From Smallanthus sonchifolius (Eukaryota; Streptophyta; Magnoliopsida; Asterales; Asteraceae), in assembly GCA_023525975.1 (NCBI GenBank), contig CM042042.1, positions 42,109,880 to 42,173,879 on the forward strand: 64,000 nucleotides of DNA. Direction: 5' to 3'. Positions 31,109 to 43,100 of this stretch are shown here, piece after piece. Numbering within the stretch: position 1 is the first letter of the stretch; each line of letters starts with the position of its first letter. The notes under the pieces were generated by a model. The model was given only the letters and a program-made list of their open reading frames with translations, searched no databases and was not told where the DNA came from. The position numbers were made by a program, and so were the translations under genes.

Positions 31109-34100
31109 TCAATCTGCTTCTCCATCATCCTCTGAATTTCTCACAACTTCATCCTCAACAACACTGCCAAGAAAATCATTACCGTTAGTTTCATTTTCAC
31201 CATCTACGTATGCTTGAGAGCTCACTACTTGTCCTATCAAGTTCTTGTGCTTCAAGTTGCCTGCCAAAATAGTCAAAAGTAATGTGTGTTAAATATGACA
31301 CAATATTCTATATCATTGAATAAAACATTTTTGACAGCAATATGCATTGAACTAGACCTTAGGCTCATTAATATCATTTACAAAATTCCATATAAGAAAA
31401 GCATAACTAAACCTATTACTGATGTTTCAGCTTTTAGATTTTCATAGTCCAATCAAACGGTTTAGTTATTTTAGTTATGGCTATCGTTTACGGCCATTAG
31501 TTCTTAACCAACCTTTTTAAGTTTTGGGCAAAATAAAAAGGCAACAAATCTGTTAACTTATGAAAGAGAAAGAGGGGGCACGTACAAAATTATACACAAC
31601 TTTTACGACATAATATATTATTTATGAAAAATAAAAAATAAAAAACTATAAAGGTTGGTTTTTATGGTGATTCAGTTGGTTATTTCAATAAGAAACCATA
31701 TAACTCAGGTTATAACCGAACTATTGGTTTCTTAATTGGTTCGGTTATTCGGTTTTTCTGCCAGACCCACATTACATACTGATAAGGTTTGAAGCAGTAG
31801 ATTGATCTTCAAATTAGGAAGAAAGGAATAAGAAGAATAAGAACAATCAAAAGTAGGGTTTAATTGATGGCATTCAACAGAAAAAACAAAAGGAACGATC
31901 CAGGGCTGTGCCCTCTCTCACTACAACCGTAGGAGCCTAATAAACTCACAATCACTCACATACCTCACCAGCCTTATTCTACCCCTACATATACTATCTC
32001 TCCTCTAACCAACTCCTAGCCACTTTGATAAAAGTCCCCCTTGCCCCTCCTAGAATATACATGTAACATTTTAGGTTTATCTTTAACAAGGAGAGGTGTA
32101 TCTTTATCATTACTTCCCCCTTCCAAAAAAGTCTTGACCTCAAGACTTGTAGTTGCAGACCGATCAGGGGGCACTGTCGCAGGCAGCAAAGGTGCACTTT
32201 GCACAGTAGCCAGAGAAGACAAGTCAGCAGGGATTCCCTTTAACTGGACTGTTAAGCCATTGTAAACACATCAGAGACTTAGGCCAATCATGGATCACTG
32301 CACCTAGAGAGTGTAGCCATTCCATTCCCAAAATGAAATCAAGGCTGCCCACATCAAATACCAAAGCATCCAACTCGAAAGTGCTGGGACCAAGCTGAAT
32401 AGGAAGCTTAAGGCAGCGGTCAGTGACAACAACCCGCTGCTCAACTCCCCAAGTGATAGGAATACCCGGAAAAGTGGTTATGGAAAGACCCAACTCACGA
32501 GCCAAACGGCGAGAAACAAAGTTATGTGTTGCCCCACTATCCACCATTACACAAACCTGATGACCAAATAAGCTCCATGCGAGACGCAAGGTGGGAGCGC
32601 CACCCTGTCCAGCCACGAGACCCGGGGATTCCAAAGCCAAAAAGGAACCCGTAGGTGAGTCCCCTGTCGAAGGAGTAACAGGAGAACCCGGAGCTTTCAA
32701 AGCACAATTTCCCCCCTCCAAGGAGTCATACTCATCCTCTCCAAGAAGCAGAACCCGAAGGGAACCTTCCGGGAACTTGTGAGCCGGCCCATACAGTTGA
32801 CCACATCGAAAACACAGTCCCTTCTTCCGACGATCTTCCCACTCGGTGCGAGAGAGAGACCGAACCCCTCTATCCCGATGAGGCAAGGTCCTAACATCAG
32901 TGGATGAAGGAGAGGTGGAAGACAACAATGAACGGGAAGGGTCAAAGGGATTGGGAGAACCCTTAGCCCTAGACTCCAAACTAGCAGGACTCTTGACCTC
33001 AGAACGGTTGCCCATAGCAAACCCCTCACCCATCCCCGACGCAGTCCATCCCATCGGATGAAGGTAACGAAAACGGTTACGGGAAGAATTACCAGAACCC
33101 GGTCGTAACATAGCGTCCACATCCTTGGCTAAATACATGGCGTCCAAACGAGAAAGAAGGCGATGGAGACACACCCACTGCTTCACATCATCCTTTAAAC
33201 CCGCCACAAAATAACCCACCCTGAGATTCCGGCAAACGAGGAACCAATGACAGTAGATACTCAAAATCATCAATGTAATCGTAAATGGAATCCGATTGTT
33301 GGATATTGGCGAGTTGTTCATATGGATTTTGGATTTCCAGACCACTAAAACGTTGGAGCAGCTCGGATTGAAAATCCGTCCACGAAAAGGAGGGACGAAC
33401 CTGAGTGATAATCGTGAACCAGTGCTGAGTTACCCCTGTCTCAATTGAGCGAGTTGCAAGCGGGTATCGTCGGAAGTAGAATTGATATCAAAATACAGAG
33501 TCGCCTTCTTAATCCAGCCCTGAGGATCAAAGCCAGAAAACTCCGGCAACTTAATCTTCTTCACAGCCCAAGGGAGGTTGGTCGAAGAATCGGATTTGGA
33601 AGCAGGCGTCGAGAAATCCATAATCGAAGGCCCAGAACCCGACGAACCATCCATGGGTCGCTTCTCTTGCGATTTCATCCAGGCTAATACCTCTCGCCAG
33701 AAAACGACGGATTCCTCCTTATCGGCCGTCAAGGAGCTTAATGCTGATTTGATTTCCGTCACATCCGATTGGAGTTGCTGAATTTGTTGCTTATGAGCAT
33801 CCAGACAAGATTGATGATTGACCATGATTGCGGCAAGTCACAAGTGAAGGAAACGGAAGTTGATGAATCGAGAGAAGAGGGAAGGCAGGTCGGACCAATG
33901 ATAAGGTTTGAAGCAGTAGATTGATCTTCAAATTAGGAAAAAAGGAATAAGAAGAATACGAACAATCAAAAGTAGGGTTTAATTGATGACATTCAACAGA
34001 AAATACAAAAGGAACTATCCAGGGCTGTGCCCTCTCTCACTACAACCGTAGAAGCCTAACAAACTCACAGTCACTCACATACCTCACCGGCCTTATTCTA

Positions 34101-37100
34101 CCCCTACATATACTATCTCTCCTCTAACCAACTCCTAGCCACTTTGATAAAAGTCCCCCTTGCCCCTCCTAGAATATACATGTAACATTTTAGGTTTATC
34201 TTTAACAAGGAGAGGTGTATCTTTATCACATACCCATCCAGAAGGTGAATCCACTTGACGAAGAGTGAAGAAGAGCCTTAACACGAAATAAAAACCGTTC
34301 CAGAGACCTCTTGGTAGCAGGAATTTTACTAGTGATACTGGTTTGTTTCAATCCCTTCCAATATACAAAAATTAAAAAATAAATAAATAAAAGATGGGAT
34401 AAACTTTTATAAATGGTTAAAGAAGTGAATGAAATGAACTTAATGAAAACAATATGAAACTCAGAATATACCTTCGCTTCCGAACATAGGGTTTGTATTG
34501 TTCTTGTTCCCATCTGGAAGTCTTGAAACTGAGAAAAAGGCCAATGGCATTAAAACCTCTATTTTAATTTGTTGTATAGTTTACTACAATGAAGATTGAA
34601 TTAAAATTTTAAACTATTAGCATAAACTACAAGAATGGAGACTGCCCTACCAGTTGAATGATAAGCTGTTTGTGGCCCTGAAACTGGGTTTCTAGGAACT
34701 CAAAAACTGCAGAAAGCTCAAACTTCAGTAACCATAAGACACAAGTACATATGGCAGTTTAGACACATTGAATGGGTCGGTTCGGGCTATAAATTATATC
34801 TGACATATTAAAAGCATTAAAAAAAACTAGCATAAATAAAACAAGTCCAACAGGTTGAAAGTAGTTCAAAGTGTGGTTTTAATGCATAAAACCTCTTGTA
34901 TTATTATATTCGAAATATTACATTATTATTGAGATCATATATTTTTTATTTAATTATATTTGAAACACTAATTATTTATATAACTATATCAATTTTGAAC
35001 AAGAAGTGTTTCAATTTAGCCCAAACCAACACAACATGTTTTGACCTAACCCCCCTAAATCTTTTTATGTGAAAATATTACGTTATTATTGAGACCATAT
35101 ATTTCCACGCTAATTATTTACATAGAAATATCAATTTTGAACAAGAAGTGTTTCTGTTTAGCCCAAACCAACCTGACATGTTTTGACCTAACACCCCTAT
35201 TTGCCACCTCCAGACATAAGTTACAAGGTGCCACGTGACAACTGCTACCTTTTAGGAAGGAATCAACATACTTCCCCCCATACTTGACAGCCATAGTGCG
35301 AATAGTAACCTACATTAAAATTTTACATCAAAATTGCAAAATCTGAAGCAGTGATTAGGGGTGTCCATGGTCCTGTTTCAGCCTGTTTTGACTAAAGAAG
35401 TAAAGATCTGGGCTTAACCGCTAACTACGGTTTAAAAAAGAGGCAAAAAACCAAACAGGCGGAGTTGGTTGGGTCGACCGGACCGGCAAAAACGGTTTGG
35501 TTTGGCAGTTTGAATATGCTCTTGCTTATATTTTCTTAAATTATTAGTTTGTATTAAATTTTTAAAAAATATAAAGATTAAACATACGCATAACCGCATA
35601 TACCAAAATAAATAAATAAACCAAATAATAAAGGTGAATGGGCGGTTCAGGTTCCAAGTTCTAAACCATGAACTGAAAAGTTAAACCTGGTTTTCCAAAT
35701 CATAAACCGTGAACCGAATCGTGTAAATCTCAAACTGGCCGAACCGACCCATTTGCTTTGGTTTAGGAGGTTCGCCTAGTTTCAACGGTTTGCGAAAACC
35801 CCTAGCTCTGATAATAAAACTAGTGCCTTTTCAAATACCTTGTCATGGGTCTTGCAAATATTTATCAAGGATGCAACTACAATTACAGATCCTGTTGGTT
35901 GAGGAGTGGCTCTTGATTTATTTATTTGAACCGCTTCTTTAACCTAATGTAAGATGTTAAAAACCGTTAAACGTTACAGCTTCTTATGTATGGCTTTTAA
36001 AATAATAATAAAAGATGCCTAACCAGCTTGCCAAGTATAACAAGGTTCTGCTCATGCTGCAAAGTAAATAATATTTTATTAGCAAGCCAATCAGAAGGAT
36101 TAAAAATATTATAAAATTCAAGGACAAGAGAAGATGCCTACCAACTCTTTGTACCAAACAGCAAAAGTTGAGGAACAAAGAGTTGTAAAACCATGGCTAT
36201 ATTCCTCAGCTGTTGTTCTGCTGGAAAAGGATACCTAACACCAGAACAAACCATAAATGGACCTGCTTTAGAAAATGTCAAATGGAGTGATAAATTGCTA
36301 TTTGCGCGATTTATTAAACTCAAGCCTTATTAATTAACTTAAACTTGTGTTTCAAGAAATCAAGCACCAATGTTCAAGCTACAATGCCATTCTATAGATG
36401 GTGAAAACCATGTAAAACTTAGCACTTGTGAAGTTGGAGATATAGTATGCTTATTCTGATATAATTCTTGCCCATAATGGATATTAACTAGGACATTATA
36501 AAGGTTTAAATGACAAGATGGGTGGGTTGATTGTGTTGACCCACAAACACTTTCTTGTCCGTTTTTATAAATAGATAATAATTTGATTATGATTAAAAAA
36601 AATATTATTACAATAAGAGTCTAAATCTTTGGATAAAGAAAATTTAAGAGGTTGTATGCATTAAAAATAAACTTTGGAGAAACTTCAACCTGTTCGGCCC
36701 ATTTGACCTGTCCCCTTTTTCCCAAGTTCTTAATATTTCCCCCATTTGAGATAAAATAATAATAATAACCAAAGTCGATCTATTCATAAGTAATGGTACT
36801 CACCGTAGGCAAAATAGAGCATGCAAGTTCATCCAATGATTGAAAAGTGGACTCACAATTTTCCAAGTAAATGTGAACGATCTTCTGCACCATTTCCCCC
36901 TGCAACATACAAAAGAAGCAGGACCATTAAAAGTTAAACAAATAACAAAACTAAATAAAACCATTAGATCTAAATAATCCAAAGAGAACATAGAGATTTA
37001 CTTTCCCCTTCCAACCGTTTTCAACTTCATGCCAATCATAACTCAGTACTTTGTGAGCAGAAGAACTGAGTTTTCTGCGCGAAGTGACAAGGAGTTCTTG

Positions 37101-40100
37101 AACTACAGTCGAATTATGTTTAGCAGTTCCTTCCAGGGGCTTGTCAATGACTTTTTGGAGAGAGATAACTACTGACTCCAATGTTACTACCACTTCAGAA
37201 GCAAGCATAAACGAGAAACAGAGTGCGGAAGAATAGATCACCAGTAAAATAACAATTAAGACCCAAAGTTTTATAAAAGTTATAATCAGCAGTGTATCAA
37301 CAATGATATTCAAACTTATAGTACATCAATAATGATCTGATTTTTTAATTAAACGTCTTTGAGAGGTTTTATGAGCTAAAATTACACTTTGAGCGACATT
37401 ACATTTGACCTGTTTCCTTTTCAGATAAGTTTCTAACTTTCATTCCGTTGGAGATAAAAATACACCCCAAATCAACTCATTCATATATAAAAGGATCAAA
37501 ATTGCCACCTGTAAGGAAAAACTATACCTGCATCCAGAACCGATTCTAGGAACTCATAGACACCACCATATAAACAAAATATGTCTCCTGTTGATGATAG
37601 AGATGGCATGCCTTCAATATCATCGACTTTTTTGGGCTGGAAAGACTTAAGCAGGTCCAAGAAAGAAGATTGTTTCGACAATATAAGATCTGGACAGGTC
37701 AGCATCTGTGCTGGATCCAAAAGGGAAAGAAGAGAAAAGGAAGATAATATGAAGAATATAAATCGATCATGGAAAGCCATATCTTCAAAACCGATAAAGA
37801 GCTGTGAATAAAAATGTGTTGATTTGGGTCATATTTATTTCCTATGGGTCGAATGGGTAAAACATTATACTTAGGCAAAGGGCCAAATGGGTCCAAAGAA
37901 AGACATCCAAACTGAATCACTTCATTGAAAAAAAGTTAGATTAGTATTTTAACCAATATGGATTTTATAATCTAATTTAATGCATTAATTATTTATAAAG
38001 TAAAAGTGGCAAGTCAGCCCAACAGAATCTGGCCCATTTGGTTCCATATTGAAAGTTACCCATTTGTGATATGTTACCAAACCCACCCGACCCACCCGCT
38101 TTGCCACCTCTACATATAGTAGGCTGAATAAGGGAGGAGGGCAATAGATACCTTGCTGAAGCAATATAGCGTCTCTTTGACAACTAAACTCGACACAGAA
38201 GGTACAGAAAGTACCATGTTAGTTATTTCTGGATTACCAGCCATGGAAGATTGGTCACTCCAGTGTGTTTGACATGATTCAGAACCTAAAAATATTTTGT
38301 AAGATAGAAGAGTACTTTAAATTCATACTGAACTCCTTTCAGTTACTTAATGTTAGAATCTTACCATGTTCAAGTAATGATATAGCAGAATCCAGGTGTC
38401 TCCTCAGAGTCACAAACAATGTCTGAATCTTGTTTAGAAATTCAACGGTTGTTATTCCACTTAAACCAAGAGGAATGCTCAAGGATCTGAATGATGTTGG
38501 TTTAGGACTAAAACATTCTAGCTTGCTATTAAGATCGCGCAGGAGGAAAAGATACACAGGTAACTAGAATCCAAAATAAACATAGAAAGTAATAATATAT
38601 CTGCAATTCATTTAGTGGCAGAGATAGAGAGAACATCATGCAGTAAAGGTGGCAAACTGGCGGGTTAGGTAACATGCCAAATTAAGTACATTTATTATAC
38701 GGTTCGCTTGAACCTCTTGTTCAAAAAGTCCACTTTTTGTTTAAATCATAACATATTTTTTCTTGATACAGTTCACTTTGTGCGACTTTCGACCCATTCG
38801 ATCCATTTGGCATGTTTCTTTCAGCTTATTTATAGTTTTGCTGTTTGACCAGTTAGGAGATAAAATGTAACCCAGATCAACCCACTTATAATTAGATGGT
38901 TTGAAATTGCCACCTACAGCATGCTATGATACAGTGTAAAAAGACATACCTCACACGTAGGATCCGCACAACAAGAATCAAGATCCTGCATTCAGGAAAC
39001 AAGCACATGAGGCAGTTTGAACGTATTATTAAGCCATGTACTTGACGAGACACAGGCACCAAAATCGTAAGTTCACAAAATTCCATACTCATGGCATAAC
39101 TATCAAACAAAATAGACATATATTAAGATCACTGAATGGGAATAGATAACTGACCTTTGAATATGACAAAATAGAAAAGCAATCAACCAAAAGAGGTCTA
39201 AATCTGTATCTTTGAGCTTCTAAAAGTTTTGCAGTTTCGGAAATCTCTATATCAGCATCTACAGATTCATTGGAGTTGGTGGTAGAGCACGTTGCTTCCT
39301 CAGATTGACTGATTTTAGAGGGTACGCCAGTAGAACTCTCATTTGCAATATCACTACTTATTGCACCTGCTTTCTTCCATGTTTCAATAATTGTAAGCTG
39401 AGTGGTACTGTTTCCTTGAGTGCCAGAATTTTTCAATGCCTTTGAGGACTTTTTATTATTTTTCTTGCTGATTTGAGAAAAATCTTTGTTAGTTCTCATT
39501 TTCTCTGTGTTCTTTTCAATACGATTAGGCTGACCTGGCGAGGAAGCTGAAGAGAGTTCAGGTAAGGATAGAGAGCAATCTTTGAGTATATTATTTAACA
39601 AGCTCTCAAGGAATCTGCACCATAAGATAACTTTATTTAACCCTCAACTGAAAAAGAATATGGTGTGCAGGATAACTGGATAAGCAAAGTGTCAATCAAA
39701 TGCCATTAACTTCGAAAGCACAAATCAAATGGATAAATTGCATACCAGTGTCATCAGTAAAATTTCAATATGATTTTTTACGCTTAAAACATTATTTATA
39801 GTGTCTAGGTTATAAATGCTCCAAAAAGTAATTTTTCAGCCTGAGTTATGAAAACCTTTAATTTACATGTCAGGATTCATTTCAACTTACACAAGATTTT
39901 TCAAGCGTTTCAAAATCTTGGTGACAATCTCCTCCTTTGTAGCTTGGCTTATGCAGTCAAATCTTCCAGCAACTTGTGTACCAAAGGCATTAAGCTGATT
40001 GTGATGAAAAAATAATGCCATTTAGGAGAACATAATTTAAACCATCATCATGCTTTGATTTTATTTTTATTTATCAAATTGACCATCATACTTGGTTGTG

Positions 40101-43100
40101 CATAACACCGATTGGCATTTTGTAACAACACACAACATATTTCAATTTGTGTAACAATCAACCATGAAGTCAAAGGCTGGTTTTCTTGTGAGAACAAACA
40201 CACATACAATTGACCTTAATGCTTTCTGACTTTTATAATGTGTTGGCTTTTGTGGGCTTTAAAACTCTTTTACAAAGAAAAATCATATAAGTACGTTGTC
40301 ATGTCGGAATTAATAGTGAAGCATGATGGTCAATGCTGAAATAATTATTTCAGTAAATGACCCTAACATCATAACTTACTAGTTCTCTGATCCAATTAAT
40401 TGCATAATAAAGAGACAGACAGACAACATGTTTCTGCTTTTTATTTAATGACTGCCAAGATTCCATGATGACCTGCAAAACCAATGGCAAGAAGACATTA
40501 GTAAATTGTCCGTAGTGCATATCTGATTGAATAAAAGCAAAGGAGAAATGTATTAGCTTTCTTTATTGTAGAACAAAGGAATTCCAGAAATATCTGGAGA
40601 GTGTGTTGGTAATAAAAAAATAATATATTGCATTCAGATGGCGCATTAATTACTAAAAATAAGTCAATTTCATCTTTACTCAGCATGTGCTATTATGTTT
40701 ATCAACACTGTTTGTCATAAAATCAAGATTAATAAATGTTGACGACATTTGCATAAGTTGGAGACAGTTTGTGCATAACCTTTGACTTATACAACTTATG
40801 GAATTGAGTAACCAACAAAAGATTCTTGCATATATGATGAAACTTTTGAACTTTAAGACGAAAAAGTTGCATGTCCGCACGTCACATTTAAATTCATAGG
40901 ATTAATGCAAATACATACTCAACCATGCAACAAAGGTAACTTTATCAATCTAACCACAGAATTTTATATTAATTAAAGGATTTTGTAATTCAAGTACTTT
41001 TCATAGATACATGTGAGATGATATGTCTTCGAATGAACCAAAAAAGTTTACATGTGATAGATATTATATTTTCTAATCGTAACACTCATTTCTATAGTTA
41101 AACTACAATTACTACAATTACTAACCAGTGTATTATATTTAATACACGAAACATGAGTGTAAAAAGATTGTACTAAAAAAAAAGGTTATTGCTGCAAAAG
41201 ATTGAAACTAATATTTAAAAAGTATATAATGAATGTAAATTTATAATCACTGGTGGATAAGTGAAACGGTAAAAGTAGTTGTTTTAAACTTCTAATATTA
41301 GTCTAGAAAAGGATTAAGACATAAGACAGCAGCTAGTAGGACTAGAACTCTGGTCTTCTGCATTAGCTAAGCATGCTTAATGTTAACACAATTGTCTTTG
41401 CTTAGGGAAAAGATTTCAATAGTTATATAAGTTTAACTTCATAATGACGTGAGGATCATTTCCATCATTTCATTTCAAGATGATACTATAAGGATGCTTT
41501 AAAAAAGTTTAGTCAAATATCGCCTTCGTAACTCTATGAGAAAAGTCAATGCCTATTTTTTCAAAAAAGAAAAAGATTGCATATATTTATGCAGAAATTA
41601 ACCTTAGAAGAAGGAAGATGTATGGGACAGCCAAGAAGTGCATCAATTCCTCCTAGAGATCCCTGATTTCCCAACCTCTCCATCTGGATAAATTATACAT
41701 CGAACACAATATTAAATCATCATGCAGAAATAAGATTAACAGAGATTTGTGCCTTTCTTTAAATGCACCTACCACAGAAAGTAAGCGGAAGTTAGCAGGA
41801 AGAGTTTGTAGTAATGTTGACCTGCACAGTACATATCTTGTGATCCATAGAAAGAGGTTGCAAAGAAAGAATTGTTTGTAAGTACAAACATGGTCACACA
41901 TTTTGAAATCCACTCCTTATTTAATGATAACAAAAACATGACCATGTGATACAAATGTTAAATTTAATTATTTCTATGTTCATATCTTACATTCTCAAAT
42001 CATCATCAAGAATGACCAGCCGATCAAACAAACACTATAAAACAATCAATAGACATTGGACACAACGCCACACTCAATGCACGGTTCGACCATGGATCAT
42101 TCATTCATCCGCGCCAAGGCCTGACCAATTGCGAAGAATCAACTGTTGTGTTGTGAAGACTTATTGGGCCTGAACTTGGGCTTCGGATTTGGGCCAAGTG
42201 ATGAAGTAAATGGGGTGTCCGGCCCTAGTGGTTTTGGGCCTGATTTATTTTTCTTGTTGCCTAAGTTTGTTAACCCTAATCTAGTCTTATTTATACCCTG
42301 CTATGTAATTGTAATCTTTGAGCACCTAATAAAGAGAAACCCTAGTTGCACCCATGAACGAAGGTCACTTTGGCCGAACCACATTACTTCTTGTGTCGTT
42401 TATTGCTTTCTACTTCAATCGTTTGTGTGTGTGTGTCTGTTTGTTTGTTTCCTTTGCGTACCGATTCTAATTCCTAACAACTGGTATCAGAGCTTCAGGC
42501 TCTTGAGTACTGTTCAAATCTTCCCCTTGTTTGACGGCAATGTTAAAAATCCTTTAAGAATCGTTGTAATCAGTACGGTTCGTTCATTACACACGATTCT
42601 GCACTGAGACGATTTCACGGGGGAGTTCTTGGTTTGATTTTTTCAGAAATCGGCAATTAGGGTTTTTTGCAATTGAAATCCTTGGAGCCGACGTTTGTTC
42701 TGTGTTCGTTCTGGTTCGTGTTCGCAGAAAGATGGTCGCTGGTTTTGGGTTTTAACGACAGGTCTGCTGCCGTCGGTCTGTTGCTGCTGCGATTATGGTT
42801 TGATCCTAAACCCTTGAATTCAATAGCTTTAACAGGTTTTTATTCAGTTTGTTTTCTATGTTGGGGTTTTTTTTACTATTAATTATATCAACCGTGACTG
42901 TGTAACCAGGATTTGTGAAGAACAGTTGGGTTGGGTAAGATTTTTCTGCTGGGTTTATCAACTGGCCCTTCGCGTACTTGATGGGAGGGGTGGTTGCAAC
43001 TAGGGGGATAAGACTAGATCAAATTATTGAAGTCTCGCATCCATCTAGTCTTTCACGTATATATGCTCAAACCAGCCCGCGGTCAACTACCAAGTAAACC

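Larger units (their letters stand above)
31780..34228 (-). mobile_element. 2.4-kb gag-protease LTR element (TR-GAG-like) in the last FANCD2 intron
   Basis: Two 330-bp LTRs (31780-32109 and 33899-34228), TG...CA ends, and the perfect 5-bp target duplication CATAC (31775-31779 and 34229-34233). I count nine differences between the LTRs. On the minus strand a candidate PBS, TTGGTCCGACC, follows the 5' LTR, and a polypurine tract, GGAAGGGGGAAG, precedes the 3' LTR. The interior encodes only Ty3/gypsy-type gag and protease: no RT, RNase H or integrase. It is therefore non-autonomous. Confidence 0.93.

Noticed and set aside
36138..36323. Minus-strand ORF reading RYPFPAEQQLRN, at first taken as the FANCD2 exon frame
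   Set aside because: Exon 24 at 36234-36142 in the neighbouring frame (SSTFAVWYKEL) fits the splice phases on both sides and joins to HEQNLVILGKL; the ORF frame does not.
42146..42607. 153-codon plus-strand ORF with hydrophobic segments
   Set aside because: It spans the copia LTR, its CA end and the PBS, so it is non-coding LTR sequence read by chance.
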